Below, piece after piece: positions 1-7,846 of a stretch of 62,654 nucleotides of DNA. How positions within the stretch are numbered: position 1 is the first letter of the stretch; every line of letters starts with the position of its first letter. Both the position numbers and the translations under genes were made by a program. The stretch lies in contig JAUCBJ010000092.1 in NCBI GenBank assembly GCA_032718475.1, positions 1 through 62,654 on the forward strand, written 5' to 3'. This DNA is from Nemertoderma westbladi (taxonomy: Eukaryota; Xenacoelomorpha; Nemertodermatida; Nemertodermatidae). The notes under the pieces were generated by a model, which did not search any database, was not told the DNA's origin, and was given only the letters and a program-made list of their open reading frames with translations.

Positions 1-297
1 AGAAGTCTAAATGCCCAATATTGTATTTTCACAAAAAATCCCCGCGACGCAAGTCAAATAAGCTATATAGCGCGGCAAGTGTACCCAAAAAATAGCAATT
101 TTATTGTTCAAGCATATAGTGACGCCACACAAAAACCATTCACACACCTTCTCTTAGACTTTCATCAAAAAACGGATGATAGTATAAGAGTTAGGGGTGA
201 TATTTTCAACCCATTAGGGCAAACTGTTTATCAACCCACGAATATGAACTCTAACACACCTCACCAACGCCCCGAGGCTCAGTCTATACCGCAGTAG
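1..297 (+). CDS. Virion-packaging ATPase (FtsK/HerA type), C-terminal end
   Basis: Frame 1 is open from the first base to the stop at 295-297, so this is the last 98 codons of a gene that starts before the window. It reads TKNPRDASQISYIARQ near residues 31-46, then DATQKPFTHLLLDF and VRGDIF. This resembles the C-terminal end of Polinton and adintovirus packaging ATPases, where a KNPRD-SQI-ARQ stretch precedes a D-x-T-x-KP motif. In such elements the enzyme drives DNA into the capsid. The Walker A and B motifs would lie upstream and cannot be checked. A GTG or ATG start inside the window is not needed, because the homology begins before any such codon. Confidence 0.82.
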   Translation, partial: RSLNAQYCIFTKNPRDASQISYIARQVYPKNSNFIVQAYSDATQKPFTHLLLDFHQKTDDSIRVRGDIFNPLGQTVYQPTNMNSNTPHQRPEAQSIPQ

Positions 298-418
298 CGA
301 CGCCGTGCTAAAACCATTTTCACACATTGTTTAGACTTTCACCAAAATTAGGTTATTATCGGTCCATGAACGTGAACTCTAGTATATAGTATTAATATAT
401 TAATAATGATATATAACG

Positions 419-880
419 ATGAAAAATAACGAGATTAGCCTCGGAAATTTTAAGAAGTTGTATCTAGTTTCTACTTTATTAACGGATACTTATAATAATA
501 ATAATAAGAAAAGCAATAATATAATACAACCGCTAGATGGTGTGACAATTTCATCCCAGAAAGCCAAACGATTGTTGAGTTATTTGATGCGATTCTCGCG
601 AGACAGAGTACGGTGGAGCGATAATAATAAACTCTATATAGAAAATAAACTTATTCCCGGAGCAAATATTGATCATTTGATTGAATTGCTGACTACAAAA
701 AAAAATAAGAAAAACACCGAAATAATTCCAGGACAAGCAACATTTTTGGGGTTATTAAAACGATTAAGGATACCAAAACGATTAATTGGTCGCGGTTGGT
801 TGAAACGGCAAAGGGTCCGCGTGACCCCTTCCAACACAAAACGCGTCGACGCGTGGAAACAATACGTAGGACTACAATAA
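419..880 (+). CDS. Small basic Polinton ORF, unknown function
   Basis: This is 153 codons from an ATG preceded by an AT-rich, TATA-like stretch (388-416). The protein is rich in Lys, Arg and Asn. It has an Asn-rich loop near residues 25-35, a central hydrophobic helix (KRLLSYLMRF) and a C-terminal part with IPGQATFLGLLKRLRIPK. The pattern IPG...F...LK...IPK...I recalls a small conserved Polinton ORF, but I cannot assign a function. It lies between the ATPase and the integrase on the same strand, so it is probably an element gene. The antisense reading at 551-736 is a shadow. Confidence 0.6.
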   Translation: MKNNEISLGNFKKLYLVSTLLTDTYNNNNKKSNNIIQPLDGVTISSQKAKRLLSYLMRFSRDRVRWSDNNKLYIENKLIPGANIDHLIELLTTKKNKKNTEIIPGQATFLGLLKRLRIPKRLIGRGWLKRQRVRVTPSNTKRVDAWKQYVGLQ

Positions 881-1004
881 ATCGACGTGTGGAAACAAAG
901 CGCGGGATAACATTAAAATAGTAGTAGTAGTATGTTTTTTGAACGTTTCATATTAAGTATTAACTGTCATTGCAAGTGTTTTCTTCCACGACACGACACA
1001 ACCG

Positions 1005-2105
1005 ATGGGGAGAATCGTAGAAAATCGAACAAACAAACGACTGGGAAGAATATATTACGATGTTTCAAATGCTGCCGGTTTCGCGAGCGTAACCAAACTA
1101 GCGAAAGCCGCTAAAGTTACGAGAAATCGCGCAAAAGAATGGTTGAGCTCCCAACGAACGTATTCCCTACACGCGCCGGCTAGGCGCCATTACCCGACAT
1201 CAAAAATCTTCACGAGCGGTATTGGCGATCTATACCAAGCGGATTTGTGCGATATGCAACCTTTTAGGGGTGAGAATAATGGCTACGGTTACATACTTAC
1301 TTGTATTGACTGTTTTAGTCGGAAGGCGTGGGCGTTGGGTCTAAAACGTAAAACAGGGGTCGAAATTAAAAGGGCCCTAGCCACGATATTTGAAGATAGA
1401 AAACCTAAACGGCTAGCGGTTGATCAAGGAACTGAGTTTGTTAATAAATTGGTGAAAGATTTCTTACTGAACAATAATGTTCATTTTTATACTTTAGTTA
1501 GCCAATTTAAAGCTAGTATCTGTGAAAGGCTGAATCGCACCCTCAAATCTCGCATGTACAGAATTTTCACGAGGAAACAGAATAGAGAATGGATGGGTAT
1601 ATTGCCAAAAATATTGGTTGCATATAATAATTCAATACATAGAACCATTAGTATGGCGCCAAACTCTGTCAATAAAAAGAATGAAACTGACCTATTTTTA
1701 AAACTATATGGGAGTGTGGGTCATCCCAATAAAAGAAAACGTCGTGCGCAGCGTCGAGTTCATTTCAAGGTTGGTGATAAGGTGCGGCTGAGTTTAGCTA
1801 GAAAGCCATTTGACAAAGGTTATACACCTAATTATACTGTAGAAATTTTCAAAATTTACAGAATAAGATTGGATCGAGAGCCTATGCACTATATGCCTAT
1901 ACCTATGTACGAAGTTGCGGACTCGAATGGGCGCGTTATAAAGGGGACATTTTATCGGCGTGAAATCCAAAAGGTAATAGAACCATTTCAATTCCTACCA
2001 ATTGAAAAAATAATTAAAGAAAAAGTAAATAAAAGCGGCAAAAAGCAATATTTGGTTAAATTTGTTGGTTTTGCAGCACATCGGTGGGTTGATCACGTAC
2101 AATAA
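1005..2105 (+). CDS. INT: Polinton integrase (rve type) with C-terminal chromodomain
   Basis: The 366-residue DDE-type integrase would insert the linear element DNA into the host genome. An N-terminal helical region (about 25-60, ending in EWLSSQRTYSLHAPARR) precedes the catalytic core. Catalytic acidic residues are D80 (LYQADLCDM), D140 (AVDQGTEFVNK) and E174 (ASICERLNRTL), a D-x33-E spacing by my count, slightly short of the usual D-x35-E. The core is followed by an SH3-like region (FKVGDKVRLS near 250) and a chromodomain-like end (IEKIIKE...KKQYLVKFVGF...RWVDH, about 328-366). The ATG at 1005 gives the expected N terminus. All key residues are present, so the protein could be active. Confidence 0.93.
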   Translation: MGRIVENRTNKRLGRIYYDVSNAAGFASVTKLAKAAKVTRNRAKEWLSSQRTYSLHAPARRHYPTSKIFTSGIGDLYQADLCDMQPFRGENNGYGYILTCIDCFSRKAWALGLKRKTGVEIKRALATIFEDRKPKRLAVDQGTEFVNKLVKDFLLNNNVHFYTLVSQFKASICERLNRTLKSRMYRIFTRKQNREWMGILPKILVAYNNSIHRTISMAPNSVNKKNETDLFLKLYGSVGHPNKRKRRAQRRVHFKVGDKVRLSLARKPFDKGYTPNYTVEIFKIYRIRLDREPMHYMPIPMYEVADSNGRVIKGTFYRREIQKVIEPFQFLPIEKIIKEKVNKSGKKQYLVKFVGFAAHRWVDHVQ

Positions 2106-2119
2106 TTAATTATATTATT

Positions 2120-3004
2120 ATGGATTACTTACATTTAACGTTGACTTCCAACGCCAGTCTAGATAAATATCCTGATAACACTCCCAGCGATTTCACGATT
2201 GAGTTGTCCAAACCTATCCCCGTCAGCACAGATTGGGTCGTGGGTCTAAAGGAAATACAGTATGTGTCGACCTATAGAAATATTGAACAAAGATCTGGAA
2301 TTAGAATTTGCGAATATATGTATGATGAGGATTTGGAATTTCATATAGCTCCATACAATCTTATAGAAATCGATTTCAATCTTGGGCTATATGCTTCTAT
2401 TGAGTCAATTTTAAACCATATTAGTGTTTATTTGAAAAATCCCTCAATATCCCACCACGGTTTCAAAGATGTTAAGTTTAACTACCAAAAACATACATCA
2501 AAAATTCGTCTACATTGTGAGAAAGGCCGCTATTTCCAATTCTATGAAGATATAATAAATATTTTCGGGTTATCGAGTTTAAAAAATAATTTAATGGGTC
2601 TTGGGGCGCTTTGGGCAATACACTATAACAAAGATGATGGTTTATTGAACTTAGGCTGTAAAGATACAAACAAATTGGATGGGGTTGAATTCCCTGAACC
2701 TTGTGATATAACGAGGGATAGACACACAATGTTTATATATACAGATATGATTGAATCTTCTCACGTAGGACATTCGATGGCGCCTCTTTTGCGGATAATC
2801 CCTTTGAAATGGGAACCATACTCATTCATCAACCAGGAATTCAAAAACACACATTACAAACAATTAAGAAATAAAAAAGTGCTCGACACAATTAGTATAA
2901 CGCTTCGCGACCATAAAGGAAAGCATATAGTCTTTCATGGAGGTAAAACAATTTTAGTTCTAGAACTCAAAAAACAACAACGGCGACAAAAACTACAAGA
3001 ATGA
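2120..3004 (+). CDS. Penton/minor-capsid-like Polinton protein, copy 1
   Basis: This 294-residue protein starts MDYLHLTLTSNASLDKYPDN, then TPSDFTIELSKPI and WVVGLKEIQYVSTY. It ends with a region reading APLLRIIPLKWEPYSFINQE and FHGGKTILVLELKK. This is the pattern of the Polinton/adintovirus protein usually assigned as the minor capsid or penton single jelly-roll: 'SN-S---(F/Y)P-NT-S-F-T-L', 'W-VGL-EI', and a C-terminal 'LLR-IP'. Its start lies 14 bases after the integrase stop. Its stop overlaps the start of the next gene (ATGA at 3001-3004). That gene has the same domain order, so the pair looks like a tandem duplication. Confidence 0.78.
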   Translation: MDYLHLTLTSNASLDKYPDNTPSDFTIELSKPIPVSTDWVVGLKEIQYVSTYRNIEQRSGIRICEYMYDEDLEFHIAPYNLIEIDFNLGLYASIESILNHISVYLKNPSISHHGFKDVKFNYQKHTSKIRLHCEKGRYFQFYEDIINIFGLSSLKNNLMGLGALWAIHYNKDDGLLNLGCKDTNKLDGVEFPEPCDITRDRHTMFIYTDMIESSHVGHSMAPLLRIIPLKWEPYSFINQEFKNTHYKQLRNKKVLDTISITLRDHKGKHIVFHGGKTILVLELKKQQRRQKLQE

Positions 3005-3804
3005 ACAGTTATTACGTTGTACTACCCTCAAACGCAAACCCCATAGAATTCCCACGTAATAGCGCCAGCGATTTCCAAACAAATTTGCAAATTCTTTTAC
3101 CTTTCGCTAAAGGGCAATGGTTAATAGGTTTAACCGGTATAACGTACGTATCTAGTATCAGGTATGACAATAGCGACATTTATATAAAGGCCATAAAAAA
3201 TAAAAAAATGTTTACAAGAGAGTTTACTCTCCCCGAAGGATCTTTCCTATCATTGGAAAGGATCATTGAGTACTTCAACAAAAGCCTTATTAAAGGCCAA
3301 ATTAATATAATTGATAATACAGCACGCTCTGGTAATATAACCATACATTTTAAAGGTAAACAGTTGTCGATATTTGTCAGTAAACGTTTGGGTGGTTACC
3401 TAGGATTAACAGAACACGAGGTTGATGGCAAAGGTTTTATGTGTGTGCAAAATGCTGCGGGGGATTATCACTTGCTAAGGATTGATTCGCGGAATAATAA
3501 GTACGACTGCCATAAGCATCCTAATGCTGTCGAAATACTGGAACCCAACATAAATATACATATCAATTGCGTCGAACCTCAATTTGTAGACAATAGCGAA
3601 TACCCTCTGTTGCGTAGCATACCCATAGAAGGGGAATATGGGCAAATTATTAGTCGTGAAGTTGAGGAAGTCTACTATAAAAAAGTTAATTCAACATCTA
3701 ATTTACGTTATATACGAGTTCGATTGATTGGAGATTCTGGAAATTTGTTGCGCTTTCATTATGGAAATTCAATATTGACGCTTCATTTTATACGAATTGA
3801 TTGA
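3001..3804 (+). CDS. Penton/minor-capsid-like Polinton protein, copy 2
   Basis: The 267-residue protein begins MNSYYVVLPSNANPIEFPRN and continues SASDFQTNLQILLPF and WLIGLTGITYVSS. It ends YPLLRSIPIEGEYGQIISRE, YIRVRLIGDSGNLLRFHYG, NSILTLHF. Domain order and signature positions match the preceding protein, but identity is low, so this is an old or fast-evolving duplicate. The second copy is closer to the usual C-terminal signature of the family (LLR-IP-(E/K)G-YG, then a G---F--G----L-F end). Translation may be coupled to the upstream gene, since start and stop share the tetranucleotide ATGA. One copy may form the penton base and the other a second vertex or minor component; this is inference. 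Confidence 0.78.
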   Translation: MNSYYVVLPSNANPIEFPRNSASDFQTNLQILLPFAKGQWLIGLTGITYVSSIRYDNSDIYIKAIKNKKMFTREFTLPEGSFLSLERIIEYFNKSLIKGQINIIDNTARSGNITIHFKGKQLSIFVSKRLGGYLGLTEHEVDGKGFMCVQNAAGDYHLLRIDSRNNKYDCHKHPNAVEILEPNINIHINCVEPQFVDNSEYPLLRSIPIEGEYGQIISREVEEVYYKKVNSTSNLRYIRVRLIGDSGNLLRFHYGNSILTLHFIRID

Positions 3805-3878
3805 GATAGTCACAATTTAATCGATGTAAATTATTTATTATTTATTATTATCTGATTATCTGAAGTTATAGCGACTAT

Positions 3879-4475
3879 ATGGATAAATTTCTAAGTCGCA
3901 GCCGTGGGCGTGATTATTACCCGACGCTGGAAAACCCGGGAATAATAGTAGATTTCCAATATTATATGCATCTTCCGCAGATCGACCAACACCCCGTTGC
4001 AACCATTTATTTTAAAGAGTTTGCGGCTTATAATACTACCATCAAATCATTAGAAAACGTATGGTTTATTAATGGTCCACCCGCAAAAATTTTAAGTTTA
4101 AGCGAATACGACCGTCTCACACAACTCGCCAATATTACGCATCACATTAATTTTGACTACAGATTTATGGACCAAAGCGCATTTAAAATGTACATACAGG
4201 AATGGTTACAAGAAAAAAAACGGTTGGGGTTTCAAATATTAATACGCGGAATACCGAAATTATTTATTTTAAAAAATGAATTTAATGTGAATGGAACACT
4301 TCTAGAAACGTACGGCATAAACGAAAAATATGCCGATTATGACACCAAATGTCTTTTTCACGATTATTCAGCAATAACAAATTGTGCCTACCATTCTGAT
4401 AATAGTGATTCTTGTTTTAATTATTGTTCTGCGAAACTCGCGGTTGGTTATGGGAAATGGTTATCATCGAATTAA
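3879..4475 (+). CDS. Conserved Polinton-type ORF with Cys/His-rich C terminus, unknown function
   Basis: The 198-residue ORF is open from an ATG 74 bases after the preceding gene. Its first half (about 1-80) has IVDFQYYMHLPQ, KEFAAYNT and VWFINGPPAKILS. Its end is Cys/His-rich: TKCLFHDYSAITNCAYHSDN, then DSCFNYCSAKLAVGYGKWL. Polintons often carry a protein ending in C-x2-H...CA...WL, and this resembles it. The Cys/His spacing could bind zinc. I do not know the function. No signal peptide or membrane segment is apparent. Confidence 0.6.
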   Translation: MDKFLSRSRGRDYYPTLENPGIIVDFQYYMHLPQIDQHPVATIYFKEFAAYNTTIKSLENVWFINGPPAKILSLSEYDRLTQLANITHHINFDYRFMDQSAFKMYIQEWLQEKKRLGFQILIRGIPKLFILKNEFNVNGTLLETYGINEKYADYDTKCLFHDYSAITNCAYHSDNSDSCFNYCSAKLAVGYGKWLSSN

Positions 4476-4589
4476 TGTATATATAATTAATTATTGTGTT
4501 ATTATATGCTACTTATATTTGTTGATTACACATATACGTAAGTAGTAAAGAATTATTATTATATGTTATAATAAATACTCATAATAATA

Positions 4590-5117
4590 ATGTCAGATTC
4601 TGATTTGTTTAAATTATATAGCGCCCCACAAATCCAACTGGGAAGCGGGAATTATAGCGATATACCCGTTTTTAAGGGTGGAAGCAGTCTCCCTGGGTTT
4701 GGCCCATCTACTGGTATATGGAATAATAAGAATAATAAATTCGGCCGGCGATACACCCAAAATCGTCAGCGTGGGCGCGGAATATTAACAACTGGCCTAG
4801 GTATATTAGCGCGCAAGTTAGGGAGAAAGGTGCTAACTAAGGCACTCCCCAAAGCAGCGAAAGTAGCACGGAAATACATAATACCAGAAGGAAAACGTAT
4901 TTTACGCAGTAAAGCAGATGATTTGATAAATAAAGTGGCCGAGCGGTTAGAACCTCATCCAAAGACACGCCAAATCGCCCAACGGGTATACAATGAATTT
5001 ACAAACCCGAAAAGTAAAAAAAAGAGGAGTGGGAAACGGCGACACCCAAGTGTGGGTATGAACGTTGGGCGGAAACGTAAAAAGCGAAATAATAAATGTC
5101 GCGATATTTTTATGTAA
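4590..5117 (+). CDS. Basic virion-core-like protein (adenovirus pX-like)
   Basis: The 175-residue protein is strongly basic. The N-terminal part is Gly/Ser/Pro-rich (KGGSSLPGFGPSTG). It is followed by RGRGILTTGLGILARKLGR, an amphipathic helical stretch (KALPKAAKVARKYIIPEGKR), and a Lys/Arg-rich tail with two nuclear-localisation-like clusters (KSKKKRSGKRR near 137-147, GRKRKKRNNK near 157-166). The 'RGRG(I/L)L...L' segment recalls adenovirus-like core or minor virion proteins known from Polintons and adintoviruses. It probably binds packaged DNA or the inner capsid wall. It lies directly before the major capsid gene, as such genes often do. The start at 4590 is the only well-placed ATG. Confidence 0.62.
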   Translation: MSDSDLFKLYSAPQIQLGSGNYSDIPVFKGGSSLPGFGPSTGIWNNKNNKFGRRYTQNRQRGRGILTTGLGILARKLGRKVLTKALPKAAKVARKYIIPEGKRILRSKADDLINKVAERLEPHPKTRQIAQRVYNEFTNPKSKKKRSGKRRHPSVGMNVGRKRKKRNNKCRDIFM

Positions 5118-5202
5118 CTTAACAAAATGAGTAAATTAGAATTATCATTATTCTCGAGTAAAACAAATCAGCGAGAATATACATTATACATCTTCACATT
5201 TT

Positions 5203-6384
5203 TTGGATATCTACCCGATTTCTACTCTTGACGCGAATGCCAGGCAAATAGAGTTCTTTATACCCCAGTCAAATGTTCTATATACTGATTTAAAGAATTC
5301 GAAATTTCACATTAAATATAAAATTACGTGGGATGGTAATAGGGCTAACGACGATACAACCCTCCACCATCTTAATTACCCGGGTGGGTCACTATTTGAA
5401 AATTGTTCGTTATATTTAAATGAAAAGCTAGTTGAAACCTCGAATGGGTTCTACGCCTATAAGTCTACGTTTCAGACATTACTGTTGACAGATGCTAATG
5501 AAAAACGCAGTATTTTAAGAGCTGGTGGGTATGAAGATACTGATAATAATCTAGGTGGGGTACCTGTCGCTACTGAGAATGACGTTCGTGGGAATTATGT
5601 TAAATTCGTTGTGGCCCCAATTTTTTTAGACCTGGCAAGCCAGGACAAATTACTGCCGCCGGGAATTAACATTCGACTTCGTATAGACCGAGTATCGAAT
5701 AATTTTTTTTTGAAAGTTGAACCCCCCGCAGGATTGGTAAACCCAAGAGTTGAAATCATGAATATTAATTTAAAAATAAAACGCCACAAGATTGATGCCG
5801 AGGTTATGCGTGCGCATTTGTTGGGGTCACAAAAAAATGACTTTATTTATAACTTGTTAAAACAAGAAGTGAAAACCTTCACTATTGGTGGCGGGCAGTC
5901 CAGTTATACAGAATCGAACATAATCCAAGGGAAATTACCTAAGTATATTTTGGTTGGAATGCTTACCAACGCCAGCTTCAACGGGGAATTAAGCAGTAAT
6001 CCGCTACATTTTAACCATTTCGGTTTAAATTATGCCGAACTAAACATCGACTCCCGTATTATACACGGGTATCCATATCGCCCTAACTTTCTGGAAAACA
6101 ATTTTATGTTGGAATTCGAAAGTTTAATGAACGTGTTCAAGAGCTTGAGCGGCGTATTTTGCTCGCTAACACCAGAACGGTTTCGTACCCAATTTCCTTT
6201 GATCGTATTCGATCTTACTGCGGGAGGCGACCAAAGCCATGAGATTCAACCTAGTATTCATACAAGCGGGCATTTGATTCTGAAATTTAGTAATGCGCTA
6301 GATAACACTATTAACGTTATATTAATGGCAAGCTATGACGCTCTTCTATCTATTTCGGAAGCCAAGGAAATAATAACTGAATAA
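5203..6384 (+). CDS. MCP: Polinton major capsid protein (double jelly-roll type), N terminus in another frame
   Basis: About 393 residues match the Polinton major capsid family (including the C. elegans F54H12.2-type proteins). Signature segments are PISTLDANARQIEFFIP, DLKNSKFHIKYKI, YPGGSLFENCSLYLNEKLV, YAYKSTFQTLL, QDKLLPPGINIRLRI, VKTFTIGGGQ, GKLPKYILVGMLTNASFNG and NPLHFNHFGLNYAELNID. The family usually starts with an acidic 'ELDLF'-like segment. Here no ATG opens this frame: the frame is closed by a stop at 5137 and the listed start is a TTG. An ELSLF-like segment instead begins at ATG 5127 in another reading frame, so a one-base shift between about 5165 and 5200 probably separates start and body. 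This may be a mutation or an assembly error. Confidence 0.85.
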   Translation: MDIYPISTLDANARQIEFFIPQSNVLYTDLKNSKFHIKYKITWDGNRANDDTTLHHLNYPGGSLFENCSLYLNEKLVETSNGFYAYKSTFQTLLLTDANEKRSILRAGGYEDTDNNLGGVPVATENDVRGNYVKFVVAPIFLDLASQDKLLPPGINIRLRIDRVSNNFFLKVEPPAGLVNPRVEIMNINLKIKRHKIDAEVMRAHLLGSQKNDFIYNLLKQEVKTFTIGGGQSSYTESNIIQGKLPKYILVGMLTNASFNGELSSNPLHFNHFGLNYAELNIDSRIIHGYPYRPNFLENNFMLEFESLMNVFKSLSGVFCSLTPERFRTQFPLIVFDLTAGGDQSHEIQPSIHTSGHLILKFSNALDNTINVILMASYDALLSISEAKEIITE

Positions 6385-6448
6385 ATAAAGATCTCGCATA
6401 GTACAAAGTAAGCGAAGCCGCGCCGCCTGTGGATACGTGCACGCTAAG

Positions 6449-6892
6449 ATGTTGGACTCTATACATTTAGCGAAATTCCCGGTGGGGCCCGAATACATTG
6501 GTGTTTACGCAATCGACCAATTACACCTAATACATGCAAAAAAAAAAAATAAGCATAAACAAAATTATTCATTTATTATTAATAATCAACGTATAGGCCT
6601 ACCAGGGCAACACTGGTCTTGTGTACGCGTGGTTAAGAGAATTGCTTATTATTTAGATTCGTTTGGTAAAGCTCCTCCGCCAAAAATATCATATTGGTTG
6701 CATAAATATACCCAAAGGCATACTTGGAATCGTAAAATATTTCAAGCGCCGCAATCGACTCAGTGTGGTCTATTTTGTCTGTATTATTTAACCGAGGTGC
6801 CGAAAAATCCTGGAGCAATGAATATATTCACCTCTAATTTGCGGTACAATGATTTATTGTTATTACTGTGGACACTTTCATTAATAAAATAA
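6449..6892 (+). CDS. PRO: Adenain-like cysteine protease of the Polinton
   Basis: From the ATG at 6449 the protein has 147 residues, shorter than adenovirus protease (about 200). It carries the complete triad layout: His55 in GQHWSCV, Asp70 in AYYLDSFG and Cys106 in QSTQCGLFC, with Gln99 six residues before the Cys-containing motif as the oxyanion residue. The N terminus has VGPEYIGVYAIDQLH. In adenoviruses and by inference in Polintons, this enzyme matures capsid and core proteins. It lies 64 bases after the capsid gene. A GTG at 6437 would extend the frame by four codons, but the ATG is more credible. The shortness falls mostly in the C-terminal third. Confidence 0.9.
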   Translation: MLDSIHLAKFPVGPEYIGVYAIDQLHLIHAKKKNKHKQNYSFIINNQRIGLPGQHWSCVRVVKRIAYYLDSFGKAPPPKISYWLHKYTQRHTWNRKIFQAPQSTQCGLFCLYYLTEVPKNPGAMNIFTSNLRYNDLLLLLWTLSLIK

Positions 6893-6922
6893 TTTATTTA
6901 TTTCGGTTATGGGTATATTCAA

Positions 6923-7138
6923 TTGCGGTGCGTGAACATATTATTAGCGCTAATATTAATTAATAATAAATATTTATTTCTTGGGTATATAGTAATAGCA
7001 ATATTTTTAATAAATATATGGGACACAACAAGTGACGCGGGTTGGGGTCTTCACGCCGTAATAATTGGTATAGAGCACATTGGGACCCAACTCTTTCCGT
7101 TATATAACAAGCATCTGCCGCCCAACCTATGCGGTTAA
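6923..7138 (+). other. Doubtful hydrophobic ORF, possible small membrane protein
   Basis: A 71-codon open frame starts only with TTG and has no internal ATG. Residues 5-33 (NILLALILINNKYLFLGYIVIAIFLINIW) are hydrophobic enough for one long or two short membrane segments, followed by a soluble tail. Small membrane proteins do occur in Polinton-like elements. An ATG at 6909 opens another frame that stops after eight codons, so either a frameshift removed the start or the frame is chance. Low confidence as a gene. Confidence 0.25.
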
Positions 7139-7420
7139 CACAAAGGCCAGAATCTCAATCCACGCTACGCACATTAGACAATAATTAAACGCTCTAACAA
7201 CAATCAAAGGTCTGGGTTCAATTTACTCGCATATGTGACTGGTTTCACAAAAGAAATAAGCCATATATAGATACGAAGCGTAGATAATTAGCTAGTTCTG
7301 TTATAGTTTATTTACTATATTAACATCGGGAATAGCGATACCGAATTCACTTTATTATTAATTACATTATTAAATTATTATAAAGTTACATTATTAAATT
7401 ATTATAAACTAAAACATATA

Positions 7421-7846
7421 ATGGCTACAGGCAGTGATAATAAATCAGTCTCGGAGGTTGCCGCCGACAACAACCCCGTCCATCCAGCCGCCATCCAACA
7501 AATACCTGTTTCCGGTAGGGTGCCCCAAACTTACGGTGTGGGGAGTCGCGGGGGTACCATTGAACCCCTTAGAAGGCCTAATACGCCGATGGCAGCGTTG
7601 TATAGGCCTATCAATTTTTATCCGGCGATTGGTAGGCCTCTTAGGCCTATTGCCATAGTATTTCCAAATAAGCAGCCCCGAGGGCGTGGTCGTGGCTTAT
7701 CGCCGTGGTTCCCCCCGGATCCACCTCAAGAAGGGGTAGTCCCTGCAGAACCAGGTAGAATTGTTGGTGGGGTAGTCCGCCCAACTTGTGCCTGCCCCCC
7801 AAGAATGGTGGGGGAAACAAGGACGCCACCTCCCACCCAACATTAA
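7421..7846 (+). CDS. Pro/Gly/Arg-rich Polinton ORF, unknown function
   Basis: The 141-residue ORF has a good ATG and follows about 280 bases of AT-rich leader. It is low in secondary structure: Pro/Gly/Arg-rich, with PRGRGRGLSPWFPPDPP near 87-103 and a short Cys pair (RPTCACPP). The 'RP-(I/N)' repeats (LYRPINFYPAIGRPLRPIAI) are encoded by four AGGCCT palindromes between 7573 and 7655. It is the last coding frame of the Polinton before noncoding repeats. I cannot assign a function. A disordered structural or nucleic-acid-binding protein is plausible. Confidence 0.5.
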   Translation: MATGSDNKSVSEVAADNNPVHPAAIQQIPVSGRVPQTYGVGSRGGTIEPLRRPNTPMAALYRPINFYPAIGRPLRPIAIVFPNKQPRGRGRGLSPWFPPDPPQEGVVPAEPGRIVGGVVRPTCACPPRMVGETRTPPPTQH

